50,304 bases of DNA from an uncultured Bacteroides sp. (GTDB lineage: Bacteria; Bacteroidota; Bacteroidia; Bacteroidales; Bacteroidaceae), in NCBI GenBank assembly GCA_945833835.1, contig CAMAFR010000015.1, positions 1-50,304 on the forward strand. The letters are read 5' to 3'. Positions 35,378 to 45,260 of the stretch are shown here, in pieces. The position numbers were made by a program, and so were the translations under genes. How positions within the stretch are numbered: position 1 is the first letter of the stretch; every line of letters starts with the position of its first letter. The notes beneath the pieces were generated by a model. That model did no database searches, had not been told where the DNA came from, and saw nothing but the letters and a program-made list of their open reading frames with translations.

Positions 35378-37048
35378 TCATTGTGCATATGCCTCCTCAT
35401 GGACACCTGCCACCGCCCGTCCGCTGGGGTCGTTCAGGTTCTTGAAAGACGCATCCCATGCCAGTGCCTCGGCGGTAGAGCAGGCCACGCTGGGCACACT
35501 GGGCACACTGCGGGCGGCGCTTTCGCTGGGGAAGTATTCCTCGAAGATGCTGCGGTAGTAGTATTCTTCCTTGTTCATCGGGGTATTGATGGGGAAGCGT
35601 TCGGCCGCATGTGCCATCTGCTCGTCGGTCACAGCCTGGGCGGTGATCTCCTTCAGCGTGTCAATCCAGCTGTAGCCCACGCCGTCTGAGAACTGTTCCT
35701 TCTGCCGCCAGGCCACACTCTCGGGCAGCATGTCGGCAAAAGCCTCCCGGACGATTTTCTTCTCGATGGTCTTGCCCGGGCACATCTTGGCCGCCGGATT
35801 GGTGCGCATCGCCACGTCCAGGAACTCTTTGTCGAGGAAGGGGACCCGGCCCTCCACTCCCCATGCCGACAGCGACTTGTTGGCACGGAGGCAGTCATAC
35901 AGATGCAGCTTGGAGAGCTTGCGCACCGTCTCTTCGTGGAACGCCTGTGCATCTGGTGCCTTGTGGAAGTAGAGGTAACCGCCGAACACCTCATCGGCCC
36001 CTTCACCGCTCAGCACCATTTTGATACCCATGCTCTTGATGACACGTGCCAGCAGATACATCGGTGTAGAGGCCCGTACGGTGGTCACGTCGTAGGTCTC
36101 GATGTAGTAGATGACATCGCGCACGGCATCCAGCCCTTCCTGGATGGTATAGTTGATTTCGTGGTGCACGGTACCGATATGGTCGGCCACGATGCGTGCC
36201 TTGGCCAGGTCGGGCGCCCCTTTCAGTCCTACGGCAAAGGAGTGGAGCTGCGGCCACCATGCGTCGTGGCGGTCATCGGTCTCGATGCGCCGTGCCGCGA
36301 ACTTCTTGGCGATGGCAGAGATGACCGAGCTGTCCAGTCCGCCCGACAGGAGGACACCGTAGGGTACGTCGCTCATCATCTGGCGTTTCACCGCCTCTTC
36401 GAGTGCGTCGTGGATGGCTTCCACCGAGGCCGGACGGTCTTTCACGGCATCGTAGTCCATCCAGTCACGGGTGTACCAACGGTGCATCCGGCCTTCCTTG
36501 CTCCAATAGTAATGGCCGGGCAGGAACGGTTCGTACTCGTCGCAGAAGCCTTCGAGGGCTTTCAGCTCGCTGGCGCAATATACCTTGCCGTCCTTGTCAT
36601 GACCGATGTAGAGGGGAATGACGCCGATGGGGTCGCGGGCAATGAGGAACTCATCCTTCTCTTCGTCGTAGAGGGCGAAGGCGAAAATGCCGTTCAGGTC
36701 TTCGAGGAAGTCAATGCCTTTGTCACGGTACAACGCCAGGATGACTTCACAGTCGCTGCCTGTCTGGAAGTCGTACTTGCCTTCGTATTGTCTGCGGATG
36801 TCCCGGTGGTTATAGATTTCGCCGTTGACGGCCAGAATCTGTTTCTTGTCCGGCGAATAAAGCGGCTGTCCGCCGCTCTGGGGGTCTACGATGGACAGTC
36901 GTTCGTGGGCCAGGATGGCATGGTCGCCACAGTAGATGCCGCTCCAGTCGGGGCCGCGGTGGCGGATCTTCTTGGACATGCTCAGTGCCTTGTCACGCAG
37001 TTCGTTTGTTGTTTGTTGTATATTGAATATTGCTGCTATTCCACACAT
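35378..37048 (-). CDS. asnB: Asparagine synthase B (glutamine-hydrolysing)
   Basis: Makes asparagine from aspartate, ATP and glutamine. Length 556, as in E. coli AsnB. N-terminal nucleophile Cys2 (MCGIAAIF) in the class II amidotransferase domain, with the RHRGPDWSG and NGEIYNHRD motifs. The synthetase domain has the PP-loop LLSGGLDSS (about 233-241) and LSGEGADEVFGGY. The last 45 residues are low-complexity, rich in Ser/Pro/Val repeats. It begins 12 bases after the gltD stop, so nitrogen assimilation genes are tightly clustered. Confidence 0.97.
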   Translation of the reverse strand: MCGIAAIFNIQQTTNELRDKALSMSKKIRHRGPDWSGIYCGDHAILAHERLSIVDPQSGGQPLYSPDKKQILAVNGEIYNHRDIRRQYEGKYDFQTGSDCEVILALYRDKGIDFLEDLNGIFAFALYDEEKDEFLIARDPIGVIPLYIGHDKDGKVYCASELKALEGFCDEYEPFLPGHYYWSKEGRMHRWYTRDWMDYDAVKDRPASVEAIHDALEEAVKRQMMSDVPYGVLLSGGLDSSVISAIAKKFAARRIETDDRHDAWWPQLHSFAVGLKGAPDLAKARIVADHIGTVHHEINYTIQEGLDAVRDVIYYIETYDVTTVRASTPMYLLARVIKSMGIKMVLSGEGADEVFGGYLYFHKAPDAQAFHEETVRKLSKLHLYDCLRANKSLSAWGVEGRVPFLDKEFLDVAMRTNPAAKMCPGKTIEKKIVREAFADMLPESVAWRQKEQFSDGVGYSWIDTLKEITAQAVTDEQMAHAAERFPINTPMNKEEYYYRSIFEEYFPSESAARSVPSVPSVACSTAEALAWDASFKNLNDPSGRAVAGVHEEAYAQ

Positions 37049-37060
37049 AGTTGTATTGTT

Positions 37061-38404
37061 TTAGATCGATTGTAAGTATTGGTCGATATCGGCTGCCGCC
37101 TTCCGTCCGCCGGCAATGCAGCGTACGACCAAGCTGGCTCCGGTGGCGGCATCGCCTGCCAGGAAGACGTTGGGCGCATACTGCGGATGCTGCGGTTTGA
37201 GGAAGCCCATGGCCAGCAGCACGAGGTCTGCTTTCAACGTCTCCTTTTTGCCCGTCAGTTGCATGATGGGGCGTCCTCCGTCAGGATTGGGCAGCCATTC
37301 CACCTCTTCCACCTCCACGCCGCACACACGGCCGTTCTTGCCGATGAACTTGTTGGAGGTGAGGCACCAGCGGCGGGTGCAGCCCTCTTCATGGCTGCTG
37401 CTGGTCTTCAGCACCACCGGCCATTGCGGCCAAGGGGTGGCCGGGTTATGGCCTACGGGCGGTTGGGGCATGATTTCTATCTGGGTCACGCTGGCTGCCT
37501 CCTGCCGGTGGCTGGTGCCGATGCAGTCGCTGCCGGTGTCGCCGCCGCCGATGACCAGCACGTCCTTTCCTTTGGCACTGATGCGTTCCTCTTTCGGAAA
37601 GGTCTGTCCGGCCAGTGTCCGGTTCTGCTGTGCCAGCATTTCGAGGGCGAAATGGATGCCTTTCAGGTCGCGGCCCGGGATGTTCAGATCCCTGGCCTGC
37701 GGGGTGCCCGTACAGATGCAGTAGGCGTCAAAGCCTTCGGGTAATTTGTTCAGGTCGATGTCGGCATTCACCTGGAAGACGATTCCTTCGGCCTCCATTA
37801 CCCGGATGCGGCGGTCAATGATGGCCTTGTTCAGCTTGAAATTGGGGATACCGAAGCGGAGCAGGCCGCCGATGTATTCCAGTTTTTCAAAGACCGTCAC
37901 TTCATAGCCCTTGCGGTTCAGTTGGTTGGCGGCTGCCAGTCCGGCAGGTCCCGAACCGATGACGGCCACTTTCTTGCCGTTGCGGGCATAGGTGCGGGGC
38001 TTGATATAACCCTCGCGGAAGGCGGCTTCGATGACGGCCGCCTCATCCTCCCGGATGGTGACAGGTGCGTCAATGCTCAGTTTCAGCACACAGCTCTTCT
38101 CGCACAGGGCCGGACAGATGCGTCCGGTAAATTCAGGAAAATCATTGGTCTGGCTCAATATCCGGTAGGCCTCTTCCCATTTGCCTTTGTACATGGCATC
38201 CTGAAATTCAGGGGGACGGTTGCCCAGCGGGCAAGCCCAGTGGCAGAAGGGCACACCGCAGTCCATGCAGCGCGAAGCCTGTAGTTTGCGGTCGCTGGTG
38301 TTAAGGGTCTGTTCCACCTCGCCGAAGTCGAGGATGCGGTCATGTATGGGGCGGTAGCCTGCTTCTTGTCGCGGAACCGTTAAGAATGCTTTAGGATTTC
38401 CCAT
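37061..38404 (-). CDS. gltD: Glutamate synthase small subunit (NADPH side)
   Basis: Electron-input subunit of GOGAT, 447 residues. The N-terminal region carries cysteine clusters for two iron-sulfur centres (RCMDCGVPFCHWACP and GRICPALCEKSC). The FAD-binding GSGPAGLAAANQLNRKG and the NAD(P)-binding VIGGGDTGSDCIGTS follow, then AMGFLKPQ and VFLAGDAATGASLVV. Starts 39 bases after the gltB stop. Confidence 0.97.
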   Translation of the reverse strand: MGNPKAFLTVPRQEAGYRPIHDRILDFGEVEQTLNTSDRKLQASRCMDCGVPFCHWACPLGNRPPEFQDAMYKGKWEEAYRILSQTNDFPEFTGRICPALCEKSCVLKLSIDAPVTIREDEAAVIEAAFREGYIKPRTYARNGKKVAVIGSGPAGLAAANQLNRKGYEVTVFEKLEYIGGLLRFGIPNFKLNKAIIDRRIRVMEAEGIVFQVNADIDLNKLPEGFDAYCICTGTPQARDLNIPGRDLKGIHFALEMLAQQNRTLAGQTFPKEERISAKGKDVLVIGGGDTGSDCIGTSHRQEAASVTQIEIMPQPPVGHNPATPWPQWPVVLKTSSSHEEGCTRRWCLTSNKFIGKNGRVCGVEVEEVEWLPNPDGGRPIMQLTGKKETLKADLVLLAMGFLKPQHPQYAPNVFLAGDAATGASLVVRCIAGGRKAAADIDQYLQSI

Positions 38405-38443
38405 TGTATTGTTGTATTTATCTGTTGTTGGTCAAGGGGGTTG

Positions 38444-41400
38444 TTAATAATCTCGTTGTACTTCTGCAATTTTCTGTTGTAGCTTGCGCATTTGCTCTTC
38501 TGCCAGCACCTTCTTGTATTCGATAGGTGTGACTTGGATGAATTCGTCGATATAGCGGTTCCAGTTGTCAAGCATTGTTCGTGCCAGTTGCGACCCGGTG
38601 TAGAGGTAGTGCTGGCGCACCAGTTCATGGAGTTCCTTGCGGGCGGTGGCATCTTCGAGCAGGGAGAGCTCTACCATCTCCATGTTGCAGAAATAGTCGA
38701 AGTTGTGGTTTTTGTCCCACACATAGGCCACCCCGCCGCTCATACCGGCGGCAAAGTTGCGTCCGGTCTCGCCCAGCACTACCACACGTCCGCCGGTCAT
38801 GTATTCGCAGCAGTGGTCGCCTACACCTTCTACGACGGCAATGGCTCCCGAGTTGCGTACGGCGAACCGTTCGCCGGCCTTACCGTTGATGTAGACTTCT
38901 CCGCTGGTGGCTCCATAGAGCAGCGTGTTGCCCACAATGGTGTTCTGGTCGGCTTGGAAGTTGCTGCGCACCGGTGGCTGTACGGAGATGTGTCCGCCGC
39001 TCAGCCCCTTGCCCAGATAGTCGTTGGCCTCGCCCTCCAGTTTGAAGCAGATGCCGTGTGCCAGGAAAGCTCCGAAACTCTGTCCGGCCGATCCTTTGAA
39101 CTTCACATTGATGGTCTGTTCGGGCAGTCCTTCTTGTCCGTAGCGGGCGGCGACAGCTCCCGACAGCATGGCTCCTACCGAGCGGTCTGTGTTGCCGATG
39201 GCGTATTCGAGCGATACCTCCTTGCGGCTGTCGAGGGCTTCTTGGGCGGCTGCCAGCATGTTGATGTCCTTCACGTGCTCAATGTCATGGTGCTGTACAC
39301 TCACGTTGTGGAGGGCCGACCCGTTTTCAACTTTGTGCAGGATGTTGCCGAAGTCCAGCAACGCGGTCTTTGTGCCCGGTTGCGAAGGTTTGATGTCAAT
39401 CAGGTCCGTGCGGCCCACGATGTCATCCAGCTTGCTGAAGCCCATTTCTGCCAAGTACTCGCGTACTTCCTGGGCCAGGAAGCGGAAGTAGTTCACCACA
39501 TACTCATAGTGGCCGCGGAAGTGTGCCCGTAAGGCAGGGTCTTGGGTGGCGACACCTACCGGACAGGTGTTGGCATGGCATTTGCGCATCATCACGCAGC
39601 CCAGCACAATCAGGGCGGTGGTGCCGAAGGCAAATTCCTCCGCTCCCAGCAAGGCCATGCTGATGATGTCATGTCCGGTCTTGAGCTGTCCGTCGGTTTG
39701 CAGCCGCACCTGTCCGCGCAGGCCGTTCAGCACCAGGGTCTGCTGCGTTTCGCTCAACCCTATTTCGGGAGAGATGCCGGCGTAGCGCATGGACGAGGCG
39801 GGTGATGCGCCGGTACCTCCTTCCGAACCCGAGATGACGATAAGGTCGGCCTTGGCCTTGGCCACACCGGCAGCAATGGTGCCGATGCCGCTTTCTGCCA
39901 CCAGCTTCACGCTGATCTTGGCTTTCGGATTGACGTTCTTCAGGTCGAAGATCAGTTGGGCCAGGTCTTCGATGGAATAGATGTCGTGGTGGGGCGGTGG
40001 TGAAATGAGCGAGATGCCCGGGATGGAGTGACGGGTACGGGCGATGATCTCGTTCACCTTGAAGCCCGGCAACTGTCCGCCTTCGCCCGGCTTGGCACCT
40101 TGGGCCACCTTGATTTGTATCTCCTGGGCATTGACAAGGTATTCGGCGGTCACCCCGAACCGACCCGAGGCTACCTGCTTGGTCTTGCTGCACATGGAGA
40201 TGCCGTCGTGCGTCTCATGGAAACGGGCCGAGTCTTCACCACCCTCACCGGTGTTGCTGCGTGCGCCCAGCTTGTTCATGGCCAGTGCCAGTGCCTCGTG
40301 GGCCTCCTTGCTGATGGCTCCGAACGAGATGGCTCCCGTCACGAAATGTCTCACGATGTCTTCTACCGGTTCCACCTGTTCCAAAGGAATGGGGTTCCGC
40401 TTGAACTGGAAGAAGTCGCGCAGGAAGATGGGGTGTGACTTCTCGTCCACCAAACGGGTGAATTCCTTGAACTTCTTGTAGCTGCCTGTGCGGGTGGCCA
40501 GCTGCAGGGTGCTGATGGTCTCGGGGTTCCAGGCGTGTTTCTCGCCGTCTTTGCGGAACGAGTATTGGCCGATATTGGGCAACAGCGGCTCAATTTCGTC
40601 GGGCACGAAGCCGGCATCGTGGAACTTGGTATAGTCTTTGGCGATTTCTTCCAGACGGATGCCGCCGATAGAGGAGGCAGGTGTGCCGAAGTAGGTCTTC
40701 AGCAGTTCTTCGCTCAACCCGATGGCCTCGAAGATTTTCGCGCCCCGGTAAGAGCGGATGGTGCTGATGCCCATCTTGCTCATGATCTTGTACAGTCCCT
40801 TGCAGACGGCCTTGATATAGTTCTTCTCGGCCGTTTCATAGTTCAGCTGGATGTCGCCCCGCTTCACGAGGTCGTCGAGCACGGCAAAGGCCATGTAGGG
40901 GTTGATGGCGCTCGCGCCGTAGCCCAGCAGCAGGGCGGCGTGCATCACCTCGCGTATCTCGCCGCTTTCCACGATCAGGGCCGTCTCCACACGTTTCTGC
41001 ACACTGATGAGGTGGTGGTGCACCGCGCTCACGGCCAGCAGCGACGGGATGGCGGCGTGCTCGGCATCAATGCCGCGGTCGGACAGGATGATGTAGTTGG
41101 CACCTTCGGTCACCGCCTCTTCGGCCTGCTTGCAGACCTTCGTCAGTGCCTCCTGCAGGCCCGATTTGCCTTTGCTCACCTCGAACAGGATGGGCAGCTT
41201 CACGGTGTTGAAGCCCTTGTAGCGGATGTTGCACAGGATGTCCAGCTGCGTGTTGGTCAGGATGGGGTGGGGCAGGCGCACCATCTTGCAGTGGCTTTCG
41301 TTGGGCAGCAGGATGTTGGTACCTACGGCACCGATGTATTCACTCAGCGACATGACCAGCTCTTCGCGGATAGGGTCGATGGCCGGGTTGGTGACCTGGG

Positions 41401-42967
41401 CGAACTGCTGGCGGAAGTAGTTGAACAGCAGTTGGGGCAGGTCCGACAGTACGGCCAGCGGCGCGTCGTTGCCCATGGAGGCTGTCGGTTCGGCACCGTT
41501 GAGGCACATCGGTGTGATGGTCCGCTCGATGTCTTCGCGGGTGAATCCGAAGGCGCGCAGTTTGCGGTGGTAGTCTTCTACCTGGTTGGCCACTTTTCGT
41601 CCGCTGCGCAGGGCATCCAGTTCGATGCGGTTGGCTGCCAGCCACTGGCGGTAGGGCAGGGCCGACGCCAGCTGTTCCTTCAGCTCGCCATCGTAGTAGA
41701 TGCGTCCTTCCTGCGTGTCGATAAGCAGGATTTTGCCCGGTTGCAGGCGGCCTTTTTCCTTGATGCTCTCAGGCTCAAAGTTGATGACTCCGGCTTCGCT
41801 GGCCACCACCATCATGTCGTTTTTCGTGATGAGGTAGCGGGCCGGACGCAGGCCGTTGCGGTCCAGCATTCCTCCGGCATACCGTCCGTCACCGAAGAGC
41901 AGGGCGGCCGGGCCGTCCCACGGTTCCATCAGGATGGAGTGGTATTCATAGAAGGCCTTCAGGTCTTCGCTGATAGGATTCTTGTCGTTGAACGATTCGG
42001 GGACCAGCATGGCCATGGCATGGGGCAGGCTGAGTCCGGACATGACGAAGAACTCCAGCACATTGTCGAGCGAGGCACTGTCGCTCATGCCCGGCTGGAT
42101 GATGGGACGTATGTCTTTCACGTTGCCCAGGGTCGGCGTGCTCAGCACGCTTTCGCGGGCTTCCATCCATCCGCGGTTGCCCCTGATGGTGTTGATTTCG
42201 CCATTGTGTGCCAGCAGGCGGAACGGCTGGGCAAGACTCCAGGTAGGAAACGTGTTGGTGCTGAAGCGGGAGTGGACTATGGCCAGACCACTGGTGAAGT
42301 AGGGCTGGGTCAGATCCTGGAAATACTCGCGTACCTGCATGGACGAGAGCATCCCTTTATAAATAATGTTCTTACTGGACAACGACACGATGTAGAAGTC
42401 CTTGTTGCTGATGCGTTTTTCTATTTTCTTGCGGATGATGTAGAGGGTACGTTCGAAATTCTCCACGTCGTTGGTGCCGGTAATGAATACCTGCTTGATG
42501 GCCGGCTCCGTAGCCAGGGCACTCTGTCCCAGGATGGAGGAGTTGACCGGAACCGTGCGCAGGTGCATCAGCGACAGTCCTTCGCGTTCTATCTCCTCAA
42601 TCATGATGCTCAGGATGTGTGATTGCTGCTGTTCATCCTTGGGCAGGAACACCAGTCCGGTTCCGTATTTTCCTTTTTCGGGTACCGGGATTCCTTGCAG
42701 CAGAATGAATTCGTGCGGAATCTGGAGCATGATGCCCGCTCCGTCGCCCGTTTTGTTGTCTGCCCCTTCGGCCCCCCGATGTTTCATGTTCTCCAACACC
42801 TTCAAGGCAGCATCCACAAGTTCGTGCGATTTGTTGCCATGAATGTTAACAATCATACCTACACCACAAGCGTCGTGCTCATTGGACGCATCGTAAAGTC
42901 CGGCCCTTTCGGGTTGTCTTGGTGCGCCCGTGATTGATTCTTTCCTGATAAAAGTAACCTCTTTCAT
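38444..42967 (-). CDS. gltB: Glutamate synthase large subunit
   Basis: Transfers the amide of glutamine to 2-oxoglutarate, giving two glutamates. Length 1507. A 33-residue propeptide would be removed to expose the nucleophile Cys34 (HDACGVGMIV). Glutaminase domain about 34-430, central linker domain, FMN-binding synthase domain (SIPGISLISPPPHHDIYSIE, GSEGGTGASPASSMRYAG), [3Fe-4S] cysteines Cys1124, Cys1130 and Cys1135 in CVMMRKCHANTC, and a C-terminal GXGXG helix domain (DYLGKGLSGG, GATSGEVYINGKAGERFAVR). First gene of the nitrogen operon with its own promoter. Confidence 0.98.
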   Translation of the reverse strand: MKEVTFIRKESITGAPRQPERAGLYDASNEHDACGVGMIVNIHGNKSHELVDAALKVLENMKHRGAEGADNKTGDGAGIMLQIPHEFILLQGIPVPEKGKYGTGLVFLPKDEQQQSHILSIMIEEIEREGLSLMHLRTVPVNSSILGQSALATEPAIKQVFITGTNDVENFERTLYIIRKKIEKRISNKDFYIVSLSSKNIIYKGMLSSMQVREYFQDLTQPYFTSGLAIVHSRFSTNTFPTWSLAQPFRLLAHNGEINTIRGNRGWMEARESVLSTPTLGNVKDIRPIIQPGMSDSASLDNVLEFFVMSGLSLPHAMAMLVPESFNDKNPISEDLKAFYEYHSILMEPWDGPAALLFGDGRYAGGMLDRNGLRPARYLITKNDMMVVASEAGVINFEPESIKEKGRLQPGKILLIDTQEGRIYYDGELKEQLASALPYRQWLAANRIELDALRSGRKVANQVEDYHRKLRAFGFTREDIERTITPMCLNGAEPTASMGNDAPLAVLSDLPQLLFNYFRQQFAQVTNPAIDPIREELVMSLSEYIGAVGTNILLPNESHCKMVRLPHPILTNTQLDILCNIRYKGFNTVKLPILFEVSKGKSGLQEALTKVCKQAEEAVTEGANYIILSDRGIDAEHAAIPSLLAVSAVHHHLISVQKRVETALIVESGEIREVMHAALLLGYGASAINPYMAFAVLDDLVKRGDIQLNYETAEKNYIKAVCKGLYKIMSKMGISTIRSYRGAKIFEAIGLSEELLKTYFGTPASSIGGIRLEEIAKDYTKFHDAGFVPDEIEPLLPNIGQYSFRKDGEKHAWNPETISTLQLATRTGSYKKFKEFTRLVDEKSHPIFLRDFFQFKRNPIPLEQVEPVEDIVRHFVTGAISFGAISKEAHEALALAMNKLGARSNTGEGGEDSARFHETHDGISMCSKTKQVASGRFGVTAEYLVNAQEIQIKVAQGAKPGEGGQLPGFKVNEIIARTRHSIPGISLISPPPHHDIYSIEDLAQLIFDLKNVNPKAKISVKLVAESGIGTIAAGVAKAKADLIVISGSEGGTGASPASSMRYAGISPEIGLSETQQTLVLNGLRGQVRLQTDGQLKTGHDIISMALLGAEEFAFGTTALIVLGCVMMRKCHANTCPVGVATQDPALRAHFRGHYEYVVNYFRFLAQEVREYLAEMGFSKLDDIVGRTDLIDIKPSQPGTKTALLDFGNILHKVENGSALHNVSVQHHDIEHVKDINMLAAAQEALDSRKEVSLEYAIGNTDRSVGAMLSGAVAARYGQEGLPEQTINVKFKGSAGQSFGAFLAHGICFKLEGEANDYLGKGLSGGHISVQPPVRSNFQADQNTIVGNTLLYGATSGEVYINGKAGERFAVRNSGAIAVVEGVGDHCCEYMTGGRVVVLGETGRNFAAGMSGGVAYVWDKNHNFDYFCNMEMVELSLLEDATARKELHELVRQHYLYTGSQLARTMLDNWNRYIDEFIQVTPIEYKKVLAEEQMRKLQQKIAEVQRDY

Positions 42968-43022
42968 TGGCGTTTGCTTTCTTTTTAATATTTCCTATTG
43001 AATAATCTTATATTTGTGATTG

Positions 43023-43055
43023 CAAAAGTAGGAAATATCTTTCATAGTGATTCAA
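43023..43055 (-). promoter_or_regulatory. gltB operon promoter
   Basis: TTG (43055-43053), 22-base spacer, TACTTTTG (43030-43023). Leader of about 50 bases to the gltB ATG. The rest of the 305-base gap to aguB (43056-43272) holds no gene, only the hairpin at 43194-43237. Confidence 0.6.
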
Positions 43056-43193
43056 GATTGAGTGCGCGATTATGGCAGGATTTGCAGGCGGTTGCCCGCT
43101 AACTTTTAGTTTGACATAAAACAGCCTTCATTTTGTTATAGATAGTTATCAGATAGGCTTTATATGTAACTGTGTGAAATCTGTCGAAGACAA

Positions 43194-43237
43194 GTCCGGC
43201 CCTCTCTGCTCGGAAGGTGAGGCAGGGAGGGCCGGAC
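43194..43237 (-). terminator. Hairpin at the end of the tamB-aguA-aguB operon
   Basis: A 16-bp GC-rich stem (43222-43237 with 43194-43209, one mismatch, 12-base loop) starts 36 bases after the aguB stop on the minus strand. The following T-run is weak (TTGTCTTC). Confidence 0.6.
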
Positions 43238-43272
43238 GAATAAAGGGTATTTCAGGAGGGGCGGGTGGTCGG

Positions 43273-44157
43273 TCAGTCAATGAAGCGGCGTGTCAGGCCG
43301 TCAAATTCGTCAATGCGGCGGTCACGCAGAAACGGCCACCACCGACGGACGTTCTCGCTGCGGCTCATGTCTATATCCACCACCAGATTTTCTTCTTTAG
43401 TGGAGGCCTGTGCCAGCAGTTCGCCTTGCGGACCGGCCACAAAGCTGTTCCCCCAGAATTGGATGCCGTTGGTCTGTCCCGAGGGGTCGGGTTCCAGTCC
43501 AACCCGGTTGACTGCGATGACCGGCAGTCCGTTGGCGACGGCATGTCCCCGCTGTACGGTCATCCAGGCACCGAGCTGGCGCATTTTCTCTTCTTGTGTA
43601 TCGGTGCTTTCCCAGCCGATGGCAGTCGGGTAAATCAGCAGTTCGGCTCCTTTCAGTGCCATGAGCCGCGCCCCTTCGGGGTACCACTGGTCCCAGCACA
43701 CCTGTACGCCCAGCTTGCCCAGCGAGGTCTCAATGGGTTCGAAGCCGATGTCGCCGGGGGTGAAATAGAATTTCTCGTAGTAGGCCGGGTCGTCGGGAAT
43801 GTGCATCTTGCGGTATTTGCCGGCCATGCTGCCGTCTGTGTCAAAGACGACAGCAGTGTTGTGGTACAGTCCGGCGGCACGCCGCTCGAACAACGAGGTG
43901 ACCAGCACAATGCCGTAGGCGGCGGCTATCTCGCTGTAAAAGCCGGTCGAAGGGCCGGGGATGGGTTCGGCCAGGTCGAACAGGGCAGTGTTCTCGGTCT
44001 GGCAGAAGTAGGGTGTGTTGTGCAGTTCTTGCAGCACCACCAGCTGTGCTCCTGCCTGGGCCACTGTGGCGATGTTGCGGTGCAGTTTCTCCAAATTGAA
44101 GTGTAGGTCGTTCGTGCAGGATTGCTGCACAAGGCCGACACGGATGTTTTTCTTCAT
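43273..44157 (-). CDS. aguB: N-carbamoylputrescine amidase
   Basis: Nitrilase-superfamily enzyme releasing putrescine, CO2 and ammonia from N-carbamoylputrescine. Length 294. The catalytic triad is Glu44 (VVLQELHN), Lys117 (KYRKMHIPDD) and Cys154 (VQVCWDQWYPEGAR). The final region VDIDMSRSENVRRWWPFLRD with its substrate-side aromatics matches AguB rather than beta-ureidopropionase. It lies 42 bases behind aguA, completing the two-step agmatine to putrescine route. Confidence 0.95.
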   Translation of the reverse strand: MKKNIRVGLVQQSCTNDLHFNLEKLHRNIATVAQAGAQLVVLQELHNTPYFCQTENTALFDLAEPIPGPSTGFYSEIAAAYGIVLVTSLFERRAAGLYHNTAVVFDTDGSMAGKYRKMHIPDDPAYYEKFYFTPGDIGFEPIETSLGKLGVQVCWDQWYPEGARLMALKGAELLIYPTAIGWESTDTQEEKMRQLGAWMTVQRGHAVANGLPVIAVNRVGLEPDPSGQTNGIQFWGNSFVAGPQGELLAQASTKEENLVVDIDMSRSENVRRWWPFLRDRRIDEFDGLTRRFID

Positions 44158-44199
44158 ATAACGGTTGTTTTGTTCTTGTTCGAGTGATGGAAATGTGGG

Positions 44200-45237
44200 T
44201 CAATGGCGGGTCTGTCCCAAGACCTCCTCGGGATATTGCATGGTGACGCAGTGCAGGGAACCGTGCTGTCGTATCAGTGCCCGGCAGTCAATCCCTACTA
44301 TCTCCCTTTCGGGAAAAGCTTGGGCCAATACCTGGGCCGCCAAAGCATCGTGGCGCGGTTGCCCGTAAGTAGGGTAGAGCACGGCTGTGTTCAGGATGAG
44401 GAAATTGGCGTAGGTGGCGGGCAGCCGCAACCCCTCTTCATCGTAGATGGCATCGGGCATCGGGAGGGCCAGCAGGCGGTAGGGAGTGCCATCGGGCGTG
44501 CGGAAGGCTTGCAGTTCGGCCTCCATCTGCTGCAGTTCTGCATAATGTTCGTCCTGCGGGTCGGTACAGCCGACGTAGACAATGGTGTTGTCCGGACACA
44601 AGCGGGCCAGCGTGTCCACATGGCTGTCGGTATCATCGCCGGCCAGGTAGCCGTGGTTCAGCCAGAGCACCTGTTTCAAGGCGAAGCGTTCTTTCAGATA
44701 CTCCTCCAGCCCTTTCCGGTCCAGTGTGTCGTTCCGGTTGGGGGCCAGCAGGCAAGGGGCGGTAGTGAGCAGGGTGCCTTGTCCGTCACTTTCGATGGAG
44801 CCGCCTTCCAGCACGAAGTTCCGGCAGTTGACGTAGCTTCCTTTCAGCAGGCCAGTGGCATACAGGCGGGTATTGATGAGGTTGTCCTTGTTGGCGGCGA
44901 ACTTCATGCCCCAACCGTTGAAGCAGAAGTCCAGCAGTCGGGGCGTACCGTCGGCGGCCAGTAAAGTGATGAAGCCGTGGTCGCGTGCCCAGGTGTCGTT
45001 GGTGGGGCAGGCCACATGGTGGATATGCGGACGGTAGGGCTTTTCGGCCAGCCGTTGGGGAAAGGTCGGGGCCACCAGCAGCAGGGGCTGCCGGGTGCCG
45101 ATGGCATCGGCCAACTGTTCGAAACAGTCCTCCACCTCGTCCAGCATGTAGTGCCAGTCCGTGTCGGCGTGCGGCCATGTCAGTTGGATGAAGCCCTGTG
45201 GGTGCCATTCGGCGGGTAAGTAATCTTGTTTTTCCAT
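44200..45237 (-). CDS. aguA: Agmatine deiminase
   Basis: Converts agmatine to N-carbamoylputrescine and ammonia; guanidino-group-modifying fold. Length 345. Signature residues: NDTWARDHGF for substrate binding, VLEGGSIESDGQGTLLTT, HGYLAGDDTDSHVDTLARL, and the catalytic Cys330 in GSLHCVTMQYP. I start at 45237 (MEKQDYLPAEWHPQGF); an in-frame ATG at 45258 is also possible and would begin just past the tamB stop. Arginine decarboxylase, the source of agmatine, is not in the window. Confidence 0.95.
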   Translation of the reverse strand: MEKQDYLPAEWHPQGFIQLTWPHADTDWHYMLDEVEDCFEQLADAIGTRQPLLLVAPTFPQRLAEKPYRPHIHHVACPTNDTWARDHGFITLLAADGTPRLLDFCFNGWGMKFAANKDNLINTRLYATGLLKGSYVNCRNFVLEGGSIESDGQGTLLTTAPCLLAPNRNDTLDRKGLEEYLKERFALKQVLWLNHGYLAGDDTDSHVDTLARLCPDNTIVYVGCTDPQDEHYAELQQMEAELQAFRTPDGTPYRLLALPMPDAIYDEEGLRLPATYANFLILNTAVLYPTYGQPRHDALAAQVLAQAFPEREIVGIDCRALIRQHGSLHCVTMQYPEEVLGQTRH

Positions 45238-45260
45238 TATACTGTTCTTGTAGTGCATAA

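Noticed and set aside
40535..42622. Antisense 695-codon frame inside gltB
   Set aside because: G+C-rich third positions in gltB keep the opposite strand open; no promoter or recognisable domain.
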